This document shows, in pieces, positions 33,557 through 44,858 of a DNA stretch of 64,000 bases (position 1 is the stretch's first letter; each line of letters begins with the position of its first letter). The translations under genes and the position numbers were made by a program. Source of the stretch: Onchidella celtica. Its lineage: Eukaryota > Mollusca > Gastropoda > Systellommatophora > Onchidiidae. The stretch lies in the NCBI GenBank assembly GCA_963931925.1, contig OZ007570.1:31468688-31532687 (forward strand), given 5' to 3'. The notes under the pieces are model-generated. The model ran no database searches. It had not been told where the DNA came from and saw only the letters and a program-made list of their open reading frames with translations.

Positions 33557-35742
33557 AATTATCAACCTCGTTAATTTATCTAATCAATCCGATTTTGTCT
33601 AGGCTGATGTCAGATCACCTGTATATTATTATTTCATTCGCCCAATTATCCATCCATTCCTTCACATCATCGGTACATCTCATTCGTCCAACTACCTCCT
33701 GCACGTATGATAAAAGTATATTAATGTGAATGGGAGTACGATGAATTGATTTCATGTTAATCCTCTTTCTAATTTTAGTTCCACGCTTTGGAACACAGAT
33801 CATTCTTTGTAGATTTGAGCACTGTACAAGCTAATCATTACATTACAAAATATTACATATTACATAATAATTTACTTCTTCAAGTTTCTATTTTCACCCC
33901 GTCACCCCCTCCCTTCTGTTTTCGACCTGAATCGAATCCTTTTCTCCACCGTGTCAAAATCTTTCCACTCATTTCTTGTTTCTTCCACTCATTTCTTGTT
34001 TCTTCCACTCATTTCTTGTTTCTTCCACTCATTCCTCAGAGAATCACGGCTGTGCAATTGTTTTTTTTTTTTTTTTAAAGTTTTTTTTTTTTTTTGGCTG
34101 TGCAATTTTTAAATTTTTTTTTAGCGAGGATAAACTTTCGTGTCTGAGAGCCCCATAAGGATCTTGGCTGATAACAGGGTAAAAAGCATTGATCTTGATT
34201 GCATTCCGACATTCTGCCCCCCCCCCCTCTCTCCCATCCTGCCCTCCCCCGTTCCTGTTCGATCCACAAAAAGAATCAACGTGACAGGAAATGAATCAAG
34301 AGAGCTGTACAGAGGCGTGGCAAATGGCGGAGAAAAGGGTGGGGTGGGGGTGAATGGAGCCGGCCGTCCAGGGGCTCAGATTCAGAGGAACAGGCGTAAA
34401 TACAGTCATACACAACAACAAACAACATTATTCTAATATGATTAACTTTATCTTATTTTGGTATTGAAACATGTATAAAATACAGTGATCAATCGGGCAG
34501 GCTCCAAAAGATCCCCCCATTGTGAACTCTCGATACGCCACTGGAGTTTGCATCGGATTCAATGGAATCCTGCTTTCCACTACTTTCTAACGTGAGGAAA
34601 TACAGCAGAGAGTGAAATAGAGAAAGTGGACAGCTGGGACTTTGCCATGCCTGTTGCAGAATATAAGCGGTATACTGGGGGAGGGGGAGGGGGAGAAGAT
34701 GTGGAAGGCGGGGGGGGGGGGGGAGAAAAGAGGGAGGAAGAGAGAGATGGGGGGGGGGGGGGGCTGTCCAATGGATGGAAACAACCTGACGCCGATTTCG
34801 ACTTGACCACTGGTAGGTAGACCTGATCAAAGAAACCTTTCTGCGGGCACTAATGGCTACCACTAAAGGGGTCAGTGTTCAAGACCCAGTAGGACGGACA
34901 TGGCATCCTTTATGGTTCATAATGATTTCAGCTGAGAATTGCTGAATAGGAATGGGATGCTATGTCTTGGCCTCGAGTGCTGGGACGACAAAGTACACGC
35001 AAAACTAATCTTTAATGCTCACACTCACGAGAATAATATTCAGCATTTTATTTTATGTTACACTATTATTAAATTACAAAATATTCCGCATACTAAAAAT
35101 CAGTGATCGTATTTGTTTACTGTTCAACTTTAATTCCATCTACAGAGGACTTATCTTGAATGCTCACGTTTTTCAGAGAATAATATTCAGCATTTCGCGA
35201 TCTTAGTTCTTGTTTGTTTCAACTTCACTTTTTGCACAACTGAGAAATTCGACGTTCCCCTGTTATTAGGGGACCGTGCGTATTTTTACACAGGAACGCT
35301 ATAGCGCGATTTAGCTTATGTTATATAAATTACAAATATTCTGCATACGAAAATCAGCGACCGTATTCGTCTGTAACAAGTCAACGCTCATCCACCAAGG
35401 ACTGAGAAGTGTTTAAAACAGACACGTATCAGCGGCCCCCACCCCCACCCCACCTCTCACGCCAAGCCCAAAGCGCCGGGTACCTCGTTGTTTTCTAACA
35501 CACATTCTAACAAACAGTAAATCTCTTCGAATTAAAACGAATTTGCGAAAGGCATGAAATAAAAATAATACAACAAAAACCGCTCTTCCACACAAGATTA
35601 TATTTCTACGTCGGATAGGCCAAAATATACATAGTAGCGTGGATCCTCAACCCCCCTCCCCCTTTCTCATTTCCTTCAATCCCTTGAAAGAGGTACCGAA
35701 TTCTCATTGTTCACCCAGTGATACGCCCACGCAATACACACC
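33557..35742. other. CYB5R4 intron sequence
   Basis: Four-fold TTTCTTGTTTCTTCCACTCA at 33965-34035, long T runs at 34060-34130, G runs at 34710-34765, and loosely repeated GAGAATAATATTCAGCATTT units at 35029-35200. Confidence 0.6.
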
Positions 35743-36810
35743 ATGTCACAAAGTGCTAGGAGCACCAGTGTAATATACACCATGTCACAAAGTGCTAGGA
35801 GCACCAGTGTAATATACACCATGTCACAAAGTGCTAGGAGCACCAGTGTAATATACACCATGTCACAAAGTGCTAGGAGCACCAGTGTAATATACACCAT
35901 GTCACAAAGTGCTACGAGCACCAGTGTAATATACACCATGTCACAAAGTGCTACGAGCGCCAGTGTAATATATACACCATGTCACAAAGTGCTAGGAGCA
36001 CCAGTGTAATATATACACCATGTCACAAAGTGCTAGGAGCACCAGTGTAATATACACCATGTCACAAAGTGCTACGAGCACCAGTGTAATATATACAACA
36101 TGTCACAAAGTGCTACGAGCACCAGTGTAATATACACCATGTCACAAAGTGCTAGGAGCACCAGTGTAATATACACCATGTCACAAAGTGCTAGGAGCAC
36201 CAGTGTAATATACACCATGTCACAAAGTGCTACGAGCACCAGTGTAATATATACACCATGTCACAAAGTGCTAGGAGCACCAGTGTAATATATACACCAT
36301 GTCACAAAGTGCTAGGAGCACCAGTGTAATATATACACCATGTCACAAAGTGCTAGGAGCACCAGTGTAATATACACCATGTCACAAAGTGCTACGAGCA
36401 CCAGTGTAATATATACACCATGTCACAAAGTGCTAGGAGCACCAGTGTAATATATACACCATGTCACAAAGTGCTAGGAGCACCAGTGTAATATACACCA
36501 TGTCACAAAGTGCTACGAGCACCAGTGTAATATACACCATGTCACAAAGTGCTACGAGCACCAGTGTAATATATACACCATGTCACAAAGTGCTAGGAGC
36601 ACCAGTGTAATATATACACCATGTCACAAAGTGCTAGGAGCACCAGTGTAATATATACACCATGTCACAAAGTGCTAGGAGCACCAGTGTAATATACACC
36701 ATGTCACAAAGTGCTACGAGCACCAGTGTAATATATACACCATGTCACAAAGTGCTAGGAGCACCAGTGTAATATATACACCATGTCACAAAGTGCTAGG
36801 AGCACCAGTG
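35743..36810. repeat. Minisatellite, 27 copies of a 39/41 bp unit
   Basis: Each unit begins ATGTCACAAAGTGCTA(G/C)GAG and continues CACCAGTGTAATATACACC (39 bp) or with an extra TA (41 bp). Copies start at 35743, 35782, 35821 and so on to 36783. A G/C variant (CTAGGAG or CTACGAG) and the length variant are arranged in order: C-41, G-41, G-39 recurs in the right half. Because 39 is a multiple of 3, false open frames arise on both strands. Confidence 0.97.
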
Positions 36811-38896
36811 GGACATCCTAGAGCAGTGCTTACAATCCAGTTTTATTTCCCCCATGTTCATCCCCGCCCACGTTTGATTGCAGTTCCGACCCCCCCCCCT
36901 CCCCCCCCGATCTGACATTGATCGTGGACGTTCGTGCCTGTGTTCCAGTGTGTGTGTGTGTGTGTGTTTGTCCGTGTGTGAGCGGACAAATGGGAGCGGG
37001 TCGCGAATGTAGAACAGTGTGGGCCAAAGGCAGAAAAAGAAAATAATAAAAAGAAAAAAGATACTGCACAATGAGCTTAAAATGACAACATCAAAAAGAG
37101 AAACAGAAAGGGGAGAAAGTGATAACATCGCCCACGCCAATACCGACAACCTGACAACTCCGCTGAAAAATATCTAACAAAATTCGAACCCAGTCACGCA
37201 TATTTCGTCATTAGCATAAGAGATTTTTAAAAAAAAAAAGGGGGGGGGGGGTCAGGGTACAAATTGAAAATCATTCAACCAAAACTCGGAGACGTTCTGA
37301 ACAGGAAAAAAGGCGAAATTACCACCTCAAAAGAAGTCAAGCTAAAAAGCGTTAACTGCCGTTTATTGCTTTCCCATGCCACCATATTTTCTAACTATGA
37401 AGGTTGCATAAGCACTAACCTTTTTCAGAGTTTCTTAATGATGGTAGGAAGTATAAATGAATAAAGAAAGATGGGACCAAAGATCTAGGAACTAGGAAAA
37501 CAAAGGGGGTGAAAAGTGAGCGTGTATGCTTGTGCACGGGTGGGCACTCTTGCTTTCATGAAAATACGTTCCAACAGCGTCCAAATTGAGGGAAATCTAC
37601 ATTTGATCTGGGTCAATCTGGGAATAAAACCGCAAGGCCAAAAAAATTCAGAAATCAATCTCTCCAAATCCATAGGCGTTTGAGGTTACTGGCCGAGTGG
37701 GTACTTTTTCGCGGCTCCGAGGGATCCAGTGCACGGGGTACGCCATTTGACAAAACGTAGGTCTGTTTTGTTGAGGTCAGAACCTGAGAACTCGAACAGT
37801 CGAAGGACCCAAGCGTCCTATCAGAATGTAGAAGTAGGCCTAACTTCAATCTATGGTTACAGTTTAGATGATACTCTAAGCCAGAGATATCCCTGAGGTG
37901 TGTTAGTTTAAGACATCTCTGTTCTAAGCTGAGGAAGTCTGAGCAACGTTCCCGCTATACGGCTTCGAAAAAGCTGGGTAACGCCAGCATTCCTATGAAA
38001 ATCTGACGCTGATTTGGATAGGATTTCTGTAAGATTGGTAGGATTATTGTAGGGGTGCATTCCCTACGTCAAACCGACGCCAGCCGATGTCGGGACCAGC
38101 GGATCTACGCAAGAGCGATGCCATCCCTATCTGCAAACTTGACATCAATCCTATACGTCAGATTTCTTTAGGGTCGCTGACTGGGTCTATACTGAAAAAT
38201 CTGCGATGCTTTATGTTCGATTTCGTGTTGAATTTGTCGTACTATCAACGTATGGCCATTAAAATACATATCACATGCATTTTTACTACTGAGGTCACCT
38301 CAGCCTGATACACTTACTCATAATTCATAGGTGAGCACTGGAAAATATTCATAGGGCTGAAACCTGCCTGTTGTATCGACGTCTATGGTACATGACCTGA
38401 ACTTTTCTGGTCCAGTAGTTCGTCATCTAGTGTAGTTACAATCGGGGAAAGCGGCAAGCTAAGTTTGGCACATTGTGGATATTTGAGAATTATATCCCAC
38501 CATATCTAATTCCAATGGAAGCTGTGCGATTAGCCATACATCACAGCTCTGGGAGTACAAGTCTCCCAGCCCTATTCCCAATACATACACAGGGGATGAT
38601 AATTATATACCCCAAATTACGACGGCTAATGCCGAAGCAAATCAATCTTGACTTAATAACCAATATCTCGTTTCTGCTACTCGTGCAAATATATATTTGA
38701 CAACTGGAACCTCTGGTAAGCCATTATGTCATCTACCTGTATGGTTGCAATTTTGGTCCATAAGTAACGATGCTTCCAGTATTTTCCTGTGTGGAACGCA
38801 TCACACGTTCATGAACTTTAGTGAAGTCTTCAAAGAAACTCCACTGCCTTCGAGGGTGGCTTTGTAAATGAAGTAATAGAATAAGCAAGTACTCAC
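36811..38896. other. CYB5R4 intron sequence
   Basis: C runs, a (GT)n tract at 36950-36966, and otherwise unrecognised sequence. Confidence 0.5.
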
Positions 38897-38923
38897 CTAC
38901 TGATCTTGACCGCACGTTTTTCA
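38897..38923 (-). CDS. CYB5R4: CYB5R4 27-nt microexon (b5-CS linker)
   Basis: This microexon is only 27 nt long. On the minus strand it lies between a strong acceptor (a T-rich tract ending TTTTTTTAG) and a GTGAGT donor. It takes one base from the upstream exon and gives one base to the downstream exon, and it reads V-KNVRSRSV-G, a short basic linker. The evidence is its phase: it joins the 49681-49762 exon and the 23055-23094 exon into one open frame without a stop. There is no protein-level similarity to lean on in so short a piece, so alternative or tissue-specific use is possible. Without it, the flanking exons would also stay in frame, because 27 is a multiple of three. Confidence 0.68.
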
Positions 38924-41472
38924 CTAAAAAAAGAAAATGTAAACAGAACAAGAATTCAAATAACGGATCAAATTCAACAAGCAAACAAAAACTGAAACAG
39001 CCAAGTTGACAACATTCTGCTGCCCACATTACAGTGCTCATTCCGATATAACAATGAATGAAAATAGAAATAAATTTTAACATTCTTCCACACTCAAGAC
39101 AACAATGAATAACATGTAAATTCAACAAGAAAATAAGCTGAAAGAGCAACATTATACAATAACTTCTGCCTATATCACAATGGTCAATAGATTTAAATGT
39201 TCACAACTGAAACAAATGAAAATAAATTTTAACATATTTCCGTCCTCTACAAGTTCTTTTTTTTTTCACATCAATTTTAACGTATTCCTGTACTCGAGAA
39301 GTTTTTTTTTTTTTTTTTCATCTTCTCATCATTTCAAGAATTTCATTAAATGAAGATAATTAAGGACACTGGCCTCTCGTACTGGTATAATTAACTTCAT
39401 TTCTAAAAGGACACTCGGCTCTATGAAAGATGAAGACCCAAAAAGGGCACAGTTTTCAATTAATTAAAATTGTGCAATGCCCTAGCCATCCAATTTAGAA
39501 ATAAACAAAAAACTGACATTTCCATTTTTGGGGCAAAAAAATCTACAATGGTCATGAGTAGAACAAGAGAAAAACAAATAATGATATGGAAAATTTGGGA
39601 TGGGGCTCCCCTTTGGCATGCACTGTGTCCCCCTGTAACTCTGAAAAGCCTACATTGCGTCAATCTCTCTCAGGTACCATGATTATAATTTCCTTTCTAT
39701 CCAATTTCATTTGATGACTGAATTACACCTTCCTCATTTCGTTAAAGAAATTCTATTCTCATAAATGGGTCATATCTTGAAGTCTAGTGCTGAAATTTTA
39801 CTATTCTTAAGAAAATTTAGAAATTCCATTCTTTAAAAAATTCAGATACTTTTTTCAATGAAACTGTTGGGAATCAGGAAGTTGATCCTGTAGTATATCA
39901 AAGAGAACAGTAAAAGCCTGCAATTTTCCAGGAAAGGTTTCAAGTGCGGTCACCAGGACTGTCTTTCTTTCTTTCTTTATATATATAAGTTGGTGGGAAA
40001 TTAGTATGTATGAAGTAGTCGAAAGAATTTACATAAAGAAAGAAAAATTAAGAAGTACACGACAAGACTCCTTCTCAGAATGATGCTCATGACATATATT
40101 TTCTCAAACTTTATCAAGCGCGATTCCTGCTCAGAAAAACTGTAGGTTTGACATAAGGATAAAGCAATAAATATGCCAAATTTATTGGGGAAAATTAAAA
40201 AACCATCACAGAAAGTCGGAAACTGAAGACGGCAATTACCGTTTCAGAACAATAATAATACTGATTTGAGAGATGCCTTCGTTTTCGCGACATTTTTGAC
40301 GAATCGAGCAGTCAGCCTGACCTAGACATTATCCAATACTGGTGATGTATTCAACGGGGATTACATTCATATTCTCTTGAACAATATGATAACGCTGGGC
40401 ATTGTTTACCGATGTAGAACATTCATATATATTTTTTGTCATTGGCCGGGAAATCATTCATTTTCTCCTGAAACTAGAATGGTGATTTTTTTTTTCTTTA
40501 ACCCCTTCCCTGCCACTAAGCGGTAACGCAGTATTGGGAAAGCGGGGTGGGGGGGGGGGGGGGAGGGAGGGGCGTGAAGACAGCATATTGTGGCGGGTTC
40601 CAATAGGTTATCAGTAACTTAAACTTGCTTATTTATATGACATTTTAATATTGACTCTTAAAATGTTGCTCTGTCTACTGCCATTGTAGTAATTGCTTTC
40701 AGGTTTTGTCAGTAATACTGCTTTATCGGTACTCAGAAAAAGTGACCTTTTCAAAGGCCTGGAGATTTGCCGAGCTGCACGCGTCCAGGATACAAATTTC
40801 GTCCGGAAATGTCCCGGATGAGACAGTCAGGGAGTTACAGCAAGTTTGAAAGACAACGTAGCACTAGAATACATGGCTGGACGTGCACGGAGTTAACTCT
40901 GTTTTGCCGCGAAACTGTCACTCTGACAATGGCAAAAATCGACTTATTCAAATAACGTACGACTAATATTACGAGAAATCTTAGGCAGCGAGTCTTGTGA
41001 CAATTTTTCAGACTTGGGGTAACTTGATTCTAGCATTAAGTTATTTGGCATCACATTTAACAAATTCTGATGTGGAATTTCCCAAGGCTGGTCCAAATCC
41101 TCATCCTTCTTTGTTTGTTTTTTCAAGTTTTGTATCAACTTTTTATTCTTTTTCCACACTTATGTGCAGAAATAAATGGAGACCGCACATGAAAAATTTC
41201 ACTTGTTGACACTGATTATGACACATTAAAATTTTTATTCCATTTTATATTATGGTGTGATAGTAAATACTGGAGGACATAAGTCGTTAAAATGATATAA
41301 CTTATATGGATACCCGGCTAATATTTTTGGATATTTTAATTGAGAATTCAACGTTGATAACCTGAAAGGGACATGATTTTGTTTTCTTGGTTTTATTAAG
41401 TTTTCTGTTTTTCTGCAGAAGGGCGACAGGCCCCTAATGAAAGAAACATAAATTCGGAATAATTTTTCCGGA
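38924..41472. other. CYB5R4 intron sequence
   Basis: Loosely repeated AAATAAATTTTAACAT units at 39060-39300, T runs, a G run near 40543-40575. No coding feature. Confidence 0.5.
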
Positions 41473-41477
41473 AAGTG

Positions 41478-42659
41478 TGTCACAAATCCCAGACTGGGAG
41501 ATGTAATAAGTATGACAGGACAACAATCACGAACAAACAAGTTTAACACTTAACAGAACAACCCATCAGACTCACACATTTATTAAACATAATTATACAT
41601 ATAATAGCGCAATTACATACATTATATTATTGAAATGCACTGCCGTACAACGGCCTTATTCTCACACACACTCTCCCTCGGATCCACGATCCGGTAGTTA
41701 CTCCTAAAGGCACTTCGGCCTCAGCCTCTCCCCTCAGGGTCTTAATAGTACATTAATGATTCACTGGCACCGCAGTCTCTCAATATCACCTTCCTATTGT
41801 CATACACCTTAACACTCCCCTAGCACCTCAGCAGGGCAATAACACGTTATTATTTCCATAGCCATCAACATGGCAACAACATAATATCAGTTCACTAGCC
41901 TATCAACATGGCAACAACATAGTATCTCATTCACTCTCATATCTACGTCCCTGTCCGTGGCCTGACTGCCACGACTTTATGTGCCTCTACTGTCCTGCAC
42001 TGACAGCCTCACTTCTGGCCTATGTGTGGCCTCCGGCCCTATGCTGGCCTATCTCCTGTGCTCATCGAGGTGGCTCTGCGGCCCGTCCCCGACACCTACA
42101 AGAATAATATTACATTGGTATAATACCCTACCATTTCTATTCACTCCACCTCTCCTTACAATCCATGACGCGTACACACACTAGTTCACCTTTCACTCAC
42201 CACACATCTTACGGTAACACACTTCCATCGGAGTACACACTACTCACTCGCGCTACAAATCCATGAACTCACTTTCATCTATCGCTCGTGGCGCACATTG
42301 CTATATCCAATATCAAGGACTTCCACATTCCTCACATATACTTATTCACATCATGGTAATAGACGAATATAATATAATACATCAATCATAATAATCAATC
42401 AACATTCTACATACCAGTCATAACTGGAAAGACTCTCACTAGTCTTCTCGACTGCTTCCTTTTATCTCTGCCCGATGGGCTATTATTCATAGATCCGCTC
42501 CCTAGGACCTTCTAACTTGCAGTGATAGTTATACAGCGCTTTCGCCTCCTTCAGACCCCCCACTCATGACATGCACGACTTTCTCACTTGTCTCCGTGCG
42601 TTAATTTTACTCTCCTCTCCCCCCGTAATTATTAACTATCGCTCACTCCACTCGTGACA
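41478..42659 (-). repeat. 3' LTR of the Gmr1-like element
   Basis: This 1182 bp copy of the LTR has no difference from the 5' LTR that I can see. The AATAAA is at 41579-41584 on the minus strand. It is followed on the outside by the target duplication AAGTG at 41473-41477. Identity of the two LTRs indicates a recent insertion or recent gene conversion. Confidence 0.95.
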
Positions 42660-42680
42660 TCATCCCCCACCCCAAAAAAA
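42660..42680 (-). other. Polypurine tract
   Basis: Immediately upstream of the 3' LTR, the minus strand carries a T run followed by GGGGTGGGGGATGA. This is the purine-rich primer expected for plus-strand DNA synthesis in an LTR element. Confidence 0.75.
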
Positions 42681-43004
42681 TTAATGCAATTAATTTCAAA
42701 TCGCATCAAGATGACTGTCAACGAGTGAGCCTGAGCAATACCTACATTAAAAATGACCTACCAATGCCCCCAGCACATAAAATACCGGGATCAGGGGAAA
42801 ATATGGGGATCAATATGCCATGCATTATGCATATATGTATCACATCATCAATAGCTAACTAAACTTAATACAGAATCAAAAACCATTCAACCTATCAACC
42901 ATTCTTCATATCAATTTATAATGTCAATATTTTAAAGTCGACTCATTCACACAGATCCGGTCAATGTTCCTGTCCTCCGATGCATAAGCTCCTGAAATCT
43001 TCCC
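42681..43004 (-). other. 3' untranslated part of the Gmr1-like element
   Basis: An AT-rich stretch lies between the RNase H stop codon and the polypurine tract. It has no integrase, env or other recognisable coding sequence. Confidence 0.6.
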
Positions 43005-44112
43005 CTAGGCTCGACTAAGGTAGTCGGCGATATGATTGCTGGTTCCTGGAATTGGTTGAATAACGAAGGTGTACGGCTGCAAAGCCAATGCCCATCTAGA
43101 CAAGCGTGGGCTGGACGAACGATTCCTCGACAAAAATGTCAGCGGCTTGTGGTCTGTCTGGATACAAAATTCTCGTCCCATGAGATAACGTCCTAATTTC
43201 TGGACGGACCAGACAATGGCAAGACACTCACGCTCTATCACAGAATACTTTCTTTCTCTCTGCAATAACTTCCTACTGACATAACATACAGGATGGAGAC
43301 ATTCGTTCTTCTCCTGTAGAAGACAAGCGCCGACACCAGAGTCCGACGCATCCGTTCTGAGGATAAAATTAGATCGAAAATCGGGTAATATCAGAATGGG
43401 TGACGATGATAATGCTGTCACCAAATTATCAAATGATGTCTGACATTCAGACGTCCACTGGACCTTATCGGGTTGTCCCTTCTTAGTAAGGTCAGTAAGA
43501 GAAGATGACAAGGAGGAAAAATTTGGAATGAACTTTCTGTAATAATTTAAAATTCCCACTAAGCTTCTGACTTGTTTCTTTGTTTTAGGGATTTGCAACC
43601 CTACTAACTTGTCAATTTTTGTTTCTTCAGGTCTCTGAACACCTCTACCCACAATATGTCCTAAGAATATTATCTCTGGACATGCCAAATCCATCTTTGC
43701 GGGTTTAGCAGTTAACCCAAAATGACGTAATCGTTGAAAAATTACTGTTAGTGTCTGAATATGATCAGACCATGTCGACGTATGGCATGCTATATCGTCA
43801 AAGAATGACACGACATTAGGTATGTCCTTCAACACTAATCTCATTAATCGTGCAAACGTCGCTGGCGCGTTCACCAACCCAAATGGCATGACCTTAAATT
43901 GGAATAATCCAATGGGCGTTTGAAACGCCGTGTATTGTTTAGACTCCTCAGTAAGCGGGATTTCCCAATACCCTTTCGTCAAATCTATCTTGGAAAACCA
44001 CGTGGACCCGGCCAATGAAGCTATTAATTCCTCCTGAAACGGAACAGGCTCCCTATCGCCTACCGTAATAGTGTTCAGTCTTCGAAAATCAATACAGAAC
44101 CGCACCGATCCA
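43005..44112 (-). CDS. Reverse transcriptase and RNase H, main part
   Basis: The 366-residue frame starts at RFCIDFRRLNT. RT motifs are KIDLTKGYWEIPL (catalytic D41), the PFGLVNAPATF block, and SFFDDI (residues 100-105), with FFDD in place of the usual Y-x-D-D. The thumb and connection follow (FLGHIVGRG, NYYRKFIPNF). RNase H shows D252 in RTDAS, E293 in IEREC, D318 in QTDHKPL and D361 in HIADYLSR. The frame ends right after RNase H, about 330 bp before the 3' LTR, confirming that no integrase follows RT. The domain itself looks intact but is separated from its N-terminus by the A7 frameshift. Confidence 0.92.
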
Positions 44113-44403
44113 TCAAGTTTTTTTCACGAGGACGATGGGTGATGAATACGGCGATGTTGATGGTTCTATCACATCTAACTTCAACATTGACTCAACTTCC
44201 TTTATGACTCTATCTCTCGAAGAAAAAGGCAACGGATACGGTCTAAGAAATACTGGCCTATCCGAAGTCAACTTTATTTGGTGCTGGATCACCGTAGTGC
44301 GACCCGGCAAGTCCGTAACAACATCCGGAAATGACGCTAACAGGGTCTCAAGTTCCCCACTCCTTGAACTCGTAAGGTCAGGGTTAATTTTTACGTCCCT
44401 CTA
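44113..44403 (-). pseudogene. Reverse transcriptase N-terminal part
   Basis: After the TAG at 44401-44403, and in the same frame as the integrase remnant, this stretch reads ELETLLASFPDVV, then HQIKLTSDRPVFLRPYPLP, and ends SPYSSPIVLVKK. These match the N-terminal fingers of Ty3/gypsy RTs. The frame is lost at an A7 homopolymer at 44114-44120, where one extra base shifts the downstream RT out of phase. Because the defect is a homopolymer length change, either a sequencing or assembly error or a true mutation could explain it. Confidence 0.85.
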
Positions 44404-44858
44404 ACCTTGTGTCGGAGTTAACTCCGGCAATTGAATTTGTAACTCCTCCTGCGCCTCGGTGTCGCTTACGTCACAGTCCAACTGGTCTACGACCCCCGTA
44501 CAAGCGATAGAGAAGACAGTCTCCTCTGGTCTTGTCTGTGCACACAGATACTGTGGTCTCTCATAAAATCTCTGTAGCATATTAACATGGAAAACCTTAC
44601 TCGCTCCATCAATGTGGATAGCGTAATCTACCTTTGAAACAACTCGCTCAATAACATAAGGACCTTTCCATGTCATCAATAACTTATTATGGTCCGTAGG
44701 TAACAACAACAGAACCTTGTCTCCTGGCTTAAAAATTCTCAGTTTGGACCCTCTATCTTTATAGTCTTTTGCTCTTTTCGAAGCGATACCAGAAGCTTCT
44801 TCTGCTATAGTGCGCGCTGAAGATAGTCTTTCTCTTAAATCAACAAGGTACTGAAACC
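44404..44858 (-). pseudogene. Integrase C-terminal remnant of the Gmr1-like element
   Basis: This is a different frame from the upstream ORF. It reads RFQYLVDLRERL, then a K/R-rich helix, then a chromo-like or GPY-type C-terminal domain (FKPGDKVLLLL, WKGPYVIERV, HVNMLQRFYER). In Ty3/gypsy integrases this follows the DDE catalytic core. Here it directly abuts the first residues of that core, so the core is deleted, with the junction near 44845-44860. The frame is closed by TAG at 44401-44403, after which RT continues in the same frame. The open frame extends artificially upstream to 44970, overlapping the other ORF. Confidence 0.88.

Noticed and set aside
35676-36288. Open frames with a 13-residue repeat on both strands
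   Set aside because: They arise because the 39 bp minisatellite unit is a multiple of three; both strands are open and the frame breaks wherever a 41 bp unit occurs.
35743-36810. Possible CRISPR array (regular repeats)
   Set aside because: Units are contiguous with no unique spacers, and the sequence is eukaryotic.
41981-42184. 67-codon plus-strand frame, also at 48593-48796
   Set aside because: It is the same stretch of both LTRs, antisense to the element, without recognisable domains.
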